DNA from: Anadara kagoshimensis
Lineage: Eukaryota; Mollusca; Bivalvia; Arcoida; Arcidae
DNA length: 64,000 nucleotides
Direction of reading: 5' to 3'
NCBI GenBank assembly: GCA_021292105.1
Contig: CM037869.1
Span: forward strand, 24,504,050-24,568,049
Shown here in pieces: positions 12,816 to 22,480 of this stretch (within the stretch, counting starts at the first letter, position 1; each line of letters opens with the position of its first letter). The position numbers were made by a program, and so were the translations under genes. The notes under the pieces were generated by a model that was not told the DNA's origin, did no database searches, and worked only from the letters and a program-made list of their open reading frames with translations.

Positions 12816-12979
12816 ACATCGTCTTAAGCCATTGCTGAAATAGATACAACACGAATGGGTATACCAGCTAAAGTGTGGAGTGGAGAAATTGAGTTGAACT
12901 ATCCTGTCAAAATCCCCTCACTTATGGCAAAGCGGTCACTTCTGGCTTATGGATTGGTGTGGGTTATAACTATGTTTAA

Positions 12980-13235
12980 CTTCCCTGTTATTTCTACCGA
13001 GGCTGTAAAAGACTTGGATGGTGGAGTGGGGTATTGGTGTTTTAACATACGTCAAAATTATCCTACTAATTCGATGTGTTCTGGGAAGTTGGAAGAAACC
13101 AGAATGCCCATAGAAAGCCACCTACCTTCGAAATTACAAACTGTATAGGATTCGAGCCGAAGCCGCGGTGAGAGACACTTTGTTTTGTAAGCAGACTTTA
13201 GACTATTCGGCCACTAAGTTACCCACACCTACCAT
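12980..13235 (-). mobile_element. tRNA-Leu-like SINE, minus strand
   Basis: Read on the minus strand from about 13232, the head is TTAGTGGCCGAATAGTCTAAAG with a B-box GGCTCGAATCC. The body has GGCTTTCTATGGGCATTCTG and GTTTCTTCCAAC, as in the copies at 49060 and 41270. A 97-codon frame on the opposite strand is a by-product. Confidence 0.55.
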
Positions 13236-13905
13236 GATTTAGATAGCAAAGTATCCTAAATAAATAATTATAAGTAAAGATATTTACAGACGGGGTTATT
13301 TTTGACAATTTTCGAAAACAAAAATAAAAATATATTTAACAACAATATTCATCGTTCAAAATATGCTAAAATTGGAGAAAAATAACCCACATCTGTACGC
13401 GTATCAATATAATTATAACTGCACTGTACGTACTTAACACCGCTGTTAGACTTTGTTTCTATTTATGTTGTAACTCATTTATTTTCATATTTTTTCATTA
13501 TCCTGTCAGTGTGACATTTTAAATAAAAACTCTCTTCTTTATCATAACAAGTGTAAATCTACTTATATCTAATTGGTATACTCTTTCTAGATGATTTTGG
13601 GGACAATGACTTAGTGGTGTATAATTGTTATTATAATAAATCTGTGTGACAAATACTAATATATTTAACATTACTTAAGACTTCAAGTGAGTGACCCTGT
13701 AAGTATAAAAATAAAGTTAAGATACTATCTAATGGCCCTTAGGGACTACAATACTGGTGTTAGTACTGTATATGTATTGTAAAACACCCACAACTTACTA
13801 TTGTTCCTATATATAGATTTGTCACGGTGATAATAGTTGCATTCAGCTATAATTAAGATCATCCTTCTGAGCAAGGTCAATGGCATTGTACGAAAACAGT
13901 CCGTT
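13236..13905. other. Spacer, no gene seen
   Basis: AT-rich, without open frames of note or recognised repeats. Confidence 0.4.
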
Positions 13906-13906
13906 A

Positions 13907-14065
13907 CACAGAGAGAGAGAGAGGGAGAGAGAGAGACTTTTACAAAGAGAGTCTGTCACACACACATACAGAGAGAGAGAGAGAAGAGAGAGGAGAGAGA
14001 GAGAGAGAGAGAGTGTGTGTGTGTGTGTGTTCACATACATACACCAGCACAGAAACGGATCCGGA

Positions 14066-14098
<33 letters not shown>

Positions 14099-14129
14099 CC
14101 TCACGAAATCGTGTTAATTGATGTGTGAA

Positions 14130-14175
<46 letters not shown>
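13907..14175. repeat. Compound (GA)n, (GT)n and (CA)n microsatellites
   Basis: GA tracts lie at about 13911-14010 and 14070-14093, a short GT tract at 14013-14030, and a ~44-bp CA tract at 14131-14174. Arg-Glu-rich frames here are artefacts. Confidence 0.9.
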
Positions 14176-14176
<1 letters not shown>

Positions 14177-14539
14177 TTTAGCGACATGTCTTCAAGCATA
14201 GTAGTATTAATCTTAATATAGATTGTGACTGAAACCCTGAAACCGGCAAGACCTTTTTTGTATTTTACTTTGTCCCAATTTTCCCTGTAGACAACCCGGT
14301 CAAAAACTGTTACACATTTCATTTCATACCCGGATACAAACGTCATACCAGTCTAAAGTTTACACTGTCACCCGAAACCTGTACAGCATTTTATCATATT
14401 GTGATATACCCACTTTCTCGGAATTAGGGGGAAGGGACTACCCAAATTATTTGCAGTTCATATATACCGTCCAACTATTTTAGTACAACATAATCTATCA
14501 CTATAAAAAGTCGTTGTAAATAACAACTGTCAAAACTTT

Positions 14540-14887
14540 CTATATTAAAAACAAACATACCAATCAATATCCAAATCACTATCACAAAACAAACCGAAAC
14601 TGTTAAATCTGACAAATTCAGTGAACAACTTGAGCTATCATCATGGAAGTGAGACAGAATGCTCCGGAAGGGCAAATATTTAATATTTAGCTAGCTACAC
14701 CCACCACGTGTGAAATTAAAGTTAATAATAAAAGGAAAATGGAACAATGAGACGCCAACCATATCCGGGATAATTTTGGATACAGAGACCTCATACTTAT
14801 CAACAATATTGTGATGACGACCATAAAACGTTTTTAGGGCATCGACAAGCATAGGCTTACAATATCCCTGCATCAACATTTCATTTG

Positions 14888-14942
<55 letters not shown>

Positions 14943-15033
14943 TAAGCTTGCTTCGTTGTATAATATTCCCGTAGTGTAACAAGTTCTACCATAGCGTATT
15001 AGTTGTGAAACAAATACATCATAAGCAGGAGAA
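14540..15033 (-). mobile_element. 3' end of MGTNCA-type retroelement, with (AAAT)n expanded inside its coding part
   Basis: On the minus strand it reads SPAYDVFVSQLIRYGRT-like codons, then an (AAAT)n tract (about 14885-14942), then GYCKPMLVDALKTFYGRHHN, VDKYEVSVSKI, then the 3' UTR with AGCTAGCTAAAT and the tail ATTGGTATGTTTGTTTTTAA. In intact copies the coding sequence at the tract position is GCAAATAAATTG. Confidence 0.8.
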
Positions 15034-15054
15034 GCAGGAATACTGCTTACGCTC

Positions 15055-15113
15055 TGTCCTGTGCTGATTTTGAATTTTTATTAAAATAATGCATTCAAAA
15101 TCAGCACATGACA
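15055..15113. repeat. 59-nt hairpin element
   Basis: The arms TGTCCTGTGCTGATTTTGAA and TTCAAAATCAGCACATGACA pair almost perfectly around an AT-rich loop. It lies between the two tandem retroelement ends and is related to 18732-18853 and 16980-17063. Confidence 0.75.
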
Positions 15114-15272
15114 ACAGCAGGGCTTTTGAATTTTTATTACTAGTGTGGCGACACCTTTAGGGGTTTCGCGGGAAAGAATGGAACAATCTAGAGGATTTCT
15201 ATTAGTAGAGCTCATCCACAGAACTTGCCACTCAAAAGTTTAACACAGACCTAACGGATAAGTGCCAATCCG

Positions 15273-15420
15273 TGGAACAATGAGACGCCAACCATATCCG
15301 GGATAATTTTGGATACAGAGACCTCATACTTATCAACAATATTGTGATGACGACCATAAAACGTTTTTAGGGCATCGACAAGCATAGGCTTACAATATCC
15401 CTGCATCAACATTTCATTTG

Positions 15421-15471
<51 letters not shown>

Positions 15472-15562
15472 TAAGCTTGCTTCGTTGTATAATATTCCCG
15501 TAGTGTAACAAGTTCTACCATAGCGTATTAGTTGTGAAACAAATACATCATAAGCAGGAGAA
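15273..15562 (-). mobile_element. Second tandem copy of the retroelement 3' end
   Basis: It is almost identical to 14741-15033, including the (AAAT)n tract, at an offset of 533 bp (529 bp after the tract). This implies a recent duplication. Confidence 0.85.
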
Positions 15563-15951
15563 TTTCAAGATTCGCATAAACATCGGTTTTTCACTCCCGA
15601 GTGGAATACCACTCCGCAAGTCCAGATGTCGAGCACTCTATCGTCTATTAAACTTGTTTTTTAACAAGCTCTACCTTGAATAACTGTAACTTGACCATAA
15701 ATATGAATATGTAATTTTTTGTCATTGACTGAAATAAAATTTGTTTGAAATATTATCCAAGATTGATGACCTATTTTGTTTCTTTCAGGCATGACGTCAA
15801 ATGGACGGGGCTTAATGTTTCTGAATAGCTGTTCCATGTCTAGGTCACGTCCGCCGTTAAAAATTCTTTTTCGAAACATTGGAATTTATTTCATTCAACG
15901 GAATTTGCAATTTTGCACTTGTAAAGAAAGAATACATTGTAAATATAAGAC

Positions 15952-16097
15952 TTGACTGTCATTTTTCCTGGTTCATCAAGTAATGAACCAGATTTTAAAA
16001 CTAGCAAATCTAAAATGAACTGCTATGCAGTTCATCAAATTTGCAAGTTTTAAAATCTGGTTCATTACTTGATGAACCAGGAAAAAATGACAGTCAA
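15952..16097. repeat. 146-bp near-perfect palindrome
   Basis: The outer arm TTGACTGTCATTTTTCCTGG is matched by CCAGGAAAAAATGACAGTCAA. The centre is GAACTGC-TAT-GCAGTTC. A few mismatches and a one-base indel separate the ~70-nt arms. It is probably a short non-autonomous inverted-repeat element. Confidence 0.8.
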
Positions 16098-16104
16098 TTC
16101 TTAA

Positions 16105-16235
16105 ATGAGCTTTGACTTTCATTTCGTAATGCCGAGTGCTTAGCGAAAGAACAGTCACTACCCACTTTCAAGTCTTGGGTAACGACCTACGACCTCCCTC
16201 TTATGGAGTGAACACTTTACCAAATGGTTTCAAAG
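16105..16235 (-). mobile_element. Truncated type 1 SINE, minus strand
   Basis: Minus-strand AAAGTGGGTAGTGACTGTTC and GCACTCGGCATTACGAAATG are preserved. The head is degenerate and the 3' part is missing; it abuts the palindrome at 16097. Confidence 0.7.
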
Positions 16236-16239
16236 AAGA

Positions 16240-16979
16240 CAAAAGTGTGTTTGTGTGCTTCATGATTCTTGTCTGAACATTTCTGTTTTTACAGAATATA
16301 TAATCCATTGTGATTCCGATATATCTTGCTTTACTCAATCTGTTTCAATTGCTTTTTACAGTAGTTGATAAGCGTCCTCTGTAGCGCTCTAAAGTGGACT
16401 ACCCTTTTGAACTCTACAGAGGTGTCTTTAGCATGCACTGAGACACGGGACCTCGGTTTTGAGTCTCATCCGAAAGATTATTTTAGTATTGAGTTATTAT
16501 ATGGTAATTGAACGTAGATAATCTTAGTCCCATAAATGTTATCAAATCTTTGAAGTGTTTACAGTCTACTTGCATCTTTTGCCTGAAATATTACTCTTTA
16601 ATTGCATCAGAATCAAAATATTAAAATTTGTATTAAGATTTCTAAAGTTAACATTAGTGACAACCATATTGACTGTGATATTTCATAATATGTACATAAC
16701 GTTCGTTTTCTTACTCGATGAACCTCACACTCCGGATGACTAGTGTTTAAATTTGTTTTATCTTAAACACGGGTAGTCAAGTGAAACAAGTACTGTGTAT
16801 CGATAGAGTAACAAGAAAGTTCATATCGAGGTAAAATCCAGGAAGAGAAATACGCTAGGATTGGTACGTCATCCTTAGTATATTACATTAAGCTGTCGAG
16901 CTACCGAATGCCAGGTACACCGGGGTCGTGAGGGTAAAACAGGTAGGGGATATAAAATGTTAGTGGTTTATTGTTCTAT
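16240..16979. other. Spacer, no gene seen
   Basis: No repeat family or exon was recognised. Confidence 0.35.
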
Positions 16980-17063
16980 TGTCATATACCATTTTTTGAA
17001 TGTATTTTTTGAATGTATTTTTTTAATGTATTTTATGATTTAATTCAAAAATGGTATATGACA
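16980..17063. repeat. 84-nt hairpin element
   Basis: TGTCATATACCATTTTTTGA pairs with TTCAAAAATGGTATATGACA. The loop contains a short duplication (TTTTTTGAATGTA). Confidence 0.75.
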
Positions 17064-17189
17064 CTATTAAAACATCATTAATGCAATCGTTACCATTTGC
17101 AGAAAAATGTTAATTATAAAAATAACTTTCATTACAATCATTTGCAAAATCTAATTCTTTAAAATAATTGTAAAAATCAAAAACAGATA

Positions 17190-17374
17190 CATTACATTTC
17201 TATTACTTGTATGCAACGTTTATTCAAAATTTTCCATAATGACTTTGGATTCGAGTGGCGCATAACTTTCAATTTCTTTTGAAAATCAGACCTATAATTC
17301 TTTGTACATTTATTAAGTTCATGTTGATATTTCTTTTCAACAAAAAGCATTCCTGATAAATATTGTGGTACCAT
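17190..17374 (-). pseudogene. LINE fragment (linker before reverse transcriptase)
   Basis: The minus strand encodes KKYQHELNKCTKNYRSDF then MRHSNPKSLWKILNK, which is the spacing and wording of the region between endonuclease and reverse transcriptase in Jockey/CR1-like LINEs. No other domain is attached. Confidence 0.6.
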
Positions 17375-17394
17375 ATTTTTTGTACATTTTAAAT

Positions 17395-17480
17395 TATAAA
17401 AAACCTACTCTGTTTAAGGTATTAAGTATTAATGGATTGCGATTACCTCCCATTATTCCAATTATCATTTTGTTTAATGC

Positions 17481-17522
<42 letters not shown>

Positions 17523-17760
17523 CAGAGACATGATGCTTATGCCTACCCTTCCGGAGTATCCAGGCTCACTTCTCGGATGGAAATTCACGTGTTTAACCTG
17601 TCAGTTTCAGTGTTTTACATTGCCTCTAGCTCTGGATTATGATTCGGACATGGATCAGTATGTTTGTTCACTCTATTCACCAATTTTCAAAAGTTTTACT
17701 TTGCTTTGAGATTGTGTTTTGGACATGGATTGGTATGTTTGTTTTTAATCGAGTATCCAA
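17395..17760 (+). mobile_element. Retroelement 3' UTR and tail fragments, with (ATG)n
   Basis: CCTACCCTTCCGGAGTATCC and GATTCGGACATGGATCAGTA match the retroelement 3' UTR and 46-bp-like tail. A (GAT)n tract lies at about 17482-17522. Confidence 0.65.
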
Positions 17761-18054
17761 TTACCATTTTTTTTTAAAGAATGATGATGATGATGTTACG
17801 AAACAGCGATTTGTCGGATTTCGTAACATCGCAACTATTTGGACAGTCCAGGTCAAACCTCTCTCGTATTTAATTGTAAATCATCAGAAGCCAGTCGCGC
17901 ATTATACTAGGTTTATGACTTTCTTATTCCGTGCACATGCATTTCAGTTTTAAAGAAATTCGAATATACAGTTAATGGAAAACTCTACACAAGTCACACT
18001 ATTAATTATACATATACTTGAAGTGTTACACTTTATATAGCTATTTGCATCTTT

Positions 18055-18370
18055 TACCTGAAATAAATAACATACCAATCCATGTTCAAATCATAATCAA
18101 AGTTTTTTTTTAATGGCAAATTAGTAATTAGGTTAAACACACCAACTTTCACCAACCGACCAGGGAGGGGCGGTCGGGCACTCCGGAAGGACAAGCACCT
18201 CCTGTCTCGTCACGTGTATAATCAAAGAAACATGGAACCACGGTATATCAATGATGTAAGGAGCAATTTTGGATACAGAGACATCCTACTTATGCTTACC
18301 TTTCCGGAGCACCCGGCCTCATTTTTTTGGTGGAAGTGCGCGTATTTAACTTAATGTCATTTTCAAAGTT
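18055..18370. mobile_element. Two head-to-head retroelement 3' UTR fragments
   Basis: A minus-strand piece (tail ACATACCAATCCATGTTC, then CTCCGGAAGGACAAGCACC, then TTTTGGATACAGAGACATC) is followed at about 18290 by a plus-strand piece (TTACCTTTCCGGAGCACCCG). Confidence 0.6.
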
Positions 18371-18730
18371 TTAAAGTTTTAACTTTGCTTTGGAATTGTG
18401 TTGTTTGTTTTTGATCAAATATAAAATATTAAATTCTCTGGAACTGTAGGGCTTAGTTGAATCCTAAAAACGTGTTTAGTAGAATCAAGAATTATCAAAA
18501 TATCCATAAAAACTAATGAATTGTTGCCATAAATCTCCAGATACTATTTACTTATAGTGTTTTCGTCAAATATTTCCAAAAGGTGTTTGAAAACTAATTT
18601 GTAATTTTAAGTTTTAAGAAATAAGGTAATAACAGGCTTCCGGCCTTTTGTGCAATTTGAGGCAGTCCATTATACGTTGCAAGTTCACAAAGATTTTTGG
18701 AAAATTACCTTATTTCTTATTTTTACAATA
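18371..18730. other. Spacer, no gene seen
   Basis: A decayed continuation of the retroelement tail is possible up to about 18420. An inverted pair, AAGAAATAAGGTAAT (about 18617) and ATTACCTTATTTCTT (about 18705), bounds an element of about 105 bp. Confidence 0.35.
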
Positions 18731-18731
18731 T

Positions 18732-18853
18732 TGTCATGTGCTACTTTTGAATTTTTATGAAATAATACATTCAAAAGTAGCACATGACAATTAATTGTCA
18801 TGTGCTACTTTTGAATGTATTATTTCATAAAAATTCAAAAGTAGCACATGACA
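18732..18853. repeat. Pair of 58-nt hairpin elements in opposite orientation
   Basis: Copy 1 (18732-18789) and copy 2 (18796-18853) are exact reverse complements across their whole length, joined by ATTAAT. Each is itself a hairpin with arms TGTCATGTGCTACTTTTGAA and TTCAAAAGTAGCACATGACA, so the block is a palindrome made of two palindromes. Confidence 0.9.
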
Positions 18854-18859
18854 ATATTT

Positions 18860-19440
18860 ATAAAATAATTTTATTGCCGTCTCACATTTTCCATGTTAAT
18901 TTGAAAACAATTTTAAAATGCGCTGTTGATGCACTTTCTCATTAAAAAGGGTCGTCCCCTGTCAATCAACATCTGACGTCATCACGGCAGCACGTGAAGC
19001 AATGTCTCTATGAAGATGCGAAGTATAGTCGATGTCAAATACTTTATTGAAGCAAAAATATTGGAATTGTAAATAAATCGAAATAGCCAAACCTGCAGAC
19101 CTTGGATTTTTTAAGATATTTGTATAAGAAGATGGTAATTTAATATGTACAAGTTACATATAAAAACTCAATAAAACACGATATATCAAATGTTAAATTA
19201 TTAGTGGTACAGGTACCATAACGTTTTATATATGGTACACTGTAAACACTAAATGTGTATTAGAAAGTATACTTCCTGTAGAACCTGGTCGTATCCTAGC
19301 CACAATATTCCTAGGTCAGGAAGTAAACGAGAAACCGGAACAGGAAGTGAAAAGTATTAAACTGCAGATAGAATGAAAAGTGGCCAAGACGAAGTACTAA
19401 GATTTTTAAAAAAGTTTTTCTTCATATTGAGACTTATACA
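18860..19440. other. Spacer, no gene seen
   Basis: No open frame or recognised repeat. Confidence 0.35.
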
Positions 19441-19444
19441 TGTA

Positions 19445-19550
19445 CCTCAATTTGCAACAAATGTGCATCATTGCTTGCTCATTTGTTTCTTAATTCGTAT
19501 GAGGCAGAATTTATCCAGAACCTTGTTAATTCCGGGAAGATGAGAACATG
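19445..19550 (+). pseudogene. Fragment of MGTNCA-type reverse transcriptase
   Basis: AAATGTGCATCATTGCTTGC and TCGTATGAGGCAGAATTTAT match, with a frameshift, the retroelement coding block at 55920-56000 (TNCAPLLADLFL, then Tyr-Glu-Ala-Glu-Phe). Confidence 0.65.
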
Positions 19551-20042
19551 ATAGAGAATAGTGTGATTATTGCGTTTCAATTTTCAAGCAAGTAGGAAAA
19601 TAATCTACTTGTGATAGAGGTATATTGCAGATCAAAACAGAGGCAATGCCTCTGAACAAACAGAAAATTTGTGTTAGGATGATAATATATCGCCATCTAG
19701 GAATACAAATTCACCATTACAAAGATTTTAACGTGCAAATGAAAGTAAGTCTCGATATTATATTTTTTTTGCATATCAATACCAAAGAGTTGCATTAATT
19801 AATAAAGAGATGCAAATGTTCAAAACTCAACGTTACTATCAGAAGGCTCGATTTTTCTGTCATGAATTTACTATTCAGGCAATCATTTTCACAGGTGAAA
19901 CAAAACGTGCACATGAAACCGTCACACATATTTACCGTAGTAACGTGAATCGTCACGCGAGTATTTTAGAGTGTAAAATACAGATTTTGTGCAATTGGTA
20001 ATTATTACTGCAGAATCGGGGTATTCTTTTTATAGACTAGTT
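19551..20042. other. Spacer, no gene seen
   Basis: A 63-codon frame at 19810-20001 has no recognisable feature. Confidence 0.35.
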
Positions 20043-20181
20043 AATATGATTTATATGGCATTCAGGTTGATTTATTTACAATTTCATTGAAAATCGTGCG
20101 GTATCTGTTGACGCAACAGATACCGCACGATTTTCAATGAAATTGTAAATAAATCAACCTGAATGCCATATAAATCATATT
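20043..20181. repeat. 139-bp perfect palindrome
   Basis: The two 68-nt arms (20043-20110 and 20114-20181) are exact reverse complements around a 3-nt centre, ACG. The outer end is AATATGATTTATATGGCATT. Confidence 0.95.
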
Positions 20182-20377
20182 ATATAAAAAAATTTAATAA
20201 TTTTTTAAAATATATATAATCTTATTTTGAATAGTCAAAATATAAAAAAAAATATTTAAAAAAAATCAAAATCAAAAGTCCGTCAAATATATATAAATAT
20301 CTGCACCATAGATGACGTACCACAGATTACATACAAAAGATAAAGAAACAAATCAAAACACATGGTACATAACATTA

Positions 20378-20586
20378 GGAAACAACATTGACCTGTTCGT
20401 TTGACCTTTCATTAGGAATATTCATATAGGAGGACCCACTCATAGGCAGTGTTAGGATTCGGTGTTACTGTATATACACAACGCCCATGATTAGTGTTAA
20501 CATCATATAGACGAAATATATACGTGTGATCCCTATTTTTAAATTCACTCATCAAAGGTCAAGCGGACAGGTCAATGTTGTTTGCC
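20378..20586. mobile_element. MITE-like element, family B, copy 1
   Basis: The left end AACAACATTGACCTGTTCG and right end AGGTCAAGCGGACAGGTCAA are inverted repeats of about 30 nt. Copies lie at 21309-21528 and 31118-31339, and a worn one at 63738-63930. Confidence 0.8.
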
Positions 20587-21308
20587 TATATATATATGTA
20601 AATAGGTATTTATACTTATAAATAACACTCGGTCAGGTCAAGGTTTTGTACTACTTCTCGGAATGCTATACCAAAAAAACTTAAAACGCACGTAAATCAG
20701 TGCACCAAGATTTACAGGAAATCCCCGTAATATTCTTATTATTTTGTGCGAGTGTTAAGGTCACAATCAGCAGGTGCTTGTATTCAGGTAAGCGGGAAAT
20801 TATTGTTAATTGTAAAAATTTGTGTTGAAAATTCTATCTTTTAGACATTATTTGTACGATTCGATGCATGATATTATTTAGTTAAGGTTGACCGATTTAT
20901 ACGTATATTATGTACATGCATGTGTTAAATGCATTTAAACTTCTACTAAATTATTATTATTATTATAACTATTATTGTTATTGTAATAATACATTGTTAT
21001 TAAGTGGTGGTATCTATTTTTGTTATTGTTATCATTTCTACTTGCTGTCTGTCCGTATAAAGTATTAGTTGAAATCTCACTTTTGAAAAACAAAACTTTA
21101 AAAAAAAACTCAAAACTTTCTATGGCAATGCAAGTTTAAAACACAGTGACTCGGGAAAAGTTTGAATTGTCTAACAAAATAGATAAAGTGTTTTCTTTTT
21201 GTATAATAGATATAAAAGTTTATATTTAATTTGTGGTTTAAAAGTGTGTACCTGATATGATCATAATATGTATTCAGTATTATAGCCGTATGATATGCGA
21301 CTGATAAA
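20587..21308. other. Spacer upstream of TNF ligand 1; possible untranslated exon border
   Basis: A donor-like CAG/GTAAGCG occurs near 20788, and an acceptor-like TTTTCACAG/G near 21620. A 5' UTR intron for the TNF gene is possible but untested. Inside are short (ATT)n-like runs near 20950. Confidence 0.3.
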
Positions 21309-21528
21309 GGCAAACAACATTTACCTGTCCGCTTGACCTTGAATGTAAATATTTATTATTGACACGTGCATTCATGGAATGGTAACACAGGTGTGTACTT
21401 AGTCTGCATCACGTGGAACGTGCATTGTTTAAGTAATAACTGCGAGTCCGAACACTACCAATGATTTGGGTTGATCAGCGTAATTGAAGATTCCTACTTA
21501 AGGTCAAGCGGGCAGGTTAATGTTGTCA
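21309..21528. mobile_element. MITE-like element, family B, copy 2
   Basis: It begins GGCAAACAACATTTACCTGT and ends AAGGTCAAGCGGGCAGGTTA followed by ATGTTGT. It lies about 425 bp upstream of the first TNF ligand start codon. Confidence 0.8.
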
Positions 21529-21672
21529 TCAGATTTGAGGTCAGATTTTATCGCGTGTATCATGTACAGAGTTATTGTTCCTTGTAATTTGATGTTTATT
21601 GTATATTATATTTTCACAGGTATAGAAAACCCAAAACCGCAAAAGTGACTCATCTAGATCTCTGTCCTTTCT

Positions 21673-21703
21673 GGGGATCTCCTTAAGATTTTCTGTGACG
21701 TCA
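21673..21703 (+). promoter_or_regulatory. Candidate kappaB site and CRE upstream of TNF ligand 1
   Basis: GGGGATCTCC (21673-21682) fits the NF-kappaB consensus GGGRNNYYCC. The full palindromic CRE TGACGTCA follows at 21696-21703. Both lie 250-280 bp before the start codon. They may lie in the promoter or in a 5' UTR exon, because the transcription start is unknown. Confidence 0.4.
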
Positions 21704-21952
21704 TTGGAAATTCAACTGTATGGAACAATTCGCGGGATTTTTATAAGATTTAAACAAACCATTATATTGCTGGCTGAAGATTTTTAAAGACTTTTTAAGC
21801 TATTACAAATATACTGTTTGGAAAAGAAGCTTATTAAATGGTTGTATTAAACATACAAGGACATTTAATGAACTCTTTGAACTGTACAGTTTTTAACGAT
21901 ATGGTTAGAAAAATGGCAAAGAGGTAACATAATATAAGTTACTAATAATCAA

Positions 21953-22480
21953 ATGAAAAAAATGGAGCCCATCATGGAGACAGACAATATTGGCCCTAGA
22001 AAGGTCAGCCGTCCACGATTCAGTGTGTCCGAATCCGAGTCGTGTTTGAGCAATGAAACACAATATACATTTTTAGAGAATGGGAATGGACCAGTTCATT
22101 TTTCACCATCGGCCAGTTCTGGATTCTTTATTCAAAGAAGCTCGTCTTCCGCTTCCGGTGGTGAACATGCGCAGCATCTTCAACAATGTGAAAACGTTAT
22201 AAAAACCCATCACAAATTGAAGGTATATTTTACTGTATTGTTTGTGGTAAATGTTATTTTGATTATCATTGTTATAATACTGATAATGTTCTGTGTGTTT
22301 TTCCTGATGATGGCAAGAGACGCTGAAGGTAAATCCAAAACCGGAGGGGAGGTCGAAATGGCGGACTATGTTCGGAAAGACTGTCCGATAAAATGCAAAG
22401 AACTAAAAGAGCATGGATTTATCTTGGACAAAGAAAAAGAATGCTGTAGTTTTGATGATGTTGTTTCACAAATGAAAATG
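21953..22480 (+). CDS. TNF ligand 1, exon 1
   Basis: 176 codons ending in phase 0 before GTAAGAAT. It encodes the cytosolic tail, membrane segment and first stalk Cys residues. If intron 1 is retained, the frame continues to a stop at 22621 through sequence derived from a retroelement 3' end. Confidence 0.88.

Noticed and set aside
12855-13148. 97-codon plus-strand frame as a gene
   Set aside because: It lies opposite a minus-strand SINE and shows no domain.
13837-14128. Arg-Glu-rich peptides
   Set aside because: Translations of GA microsatellites.
17394-17588. Poly-His frame
   Set aside because: Translation of a (GAT/ATG)n microsatellite on the minus strand inside retroelement debris.
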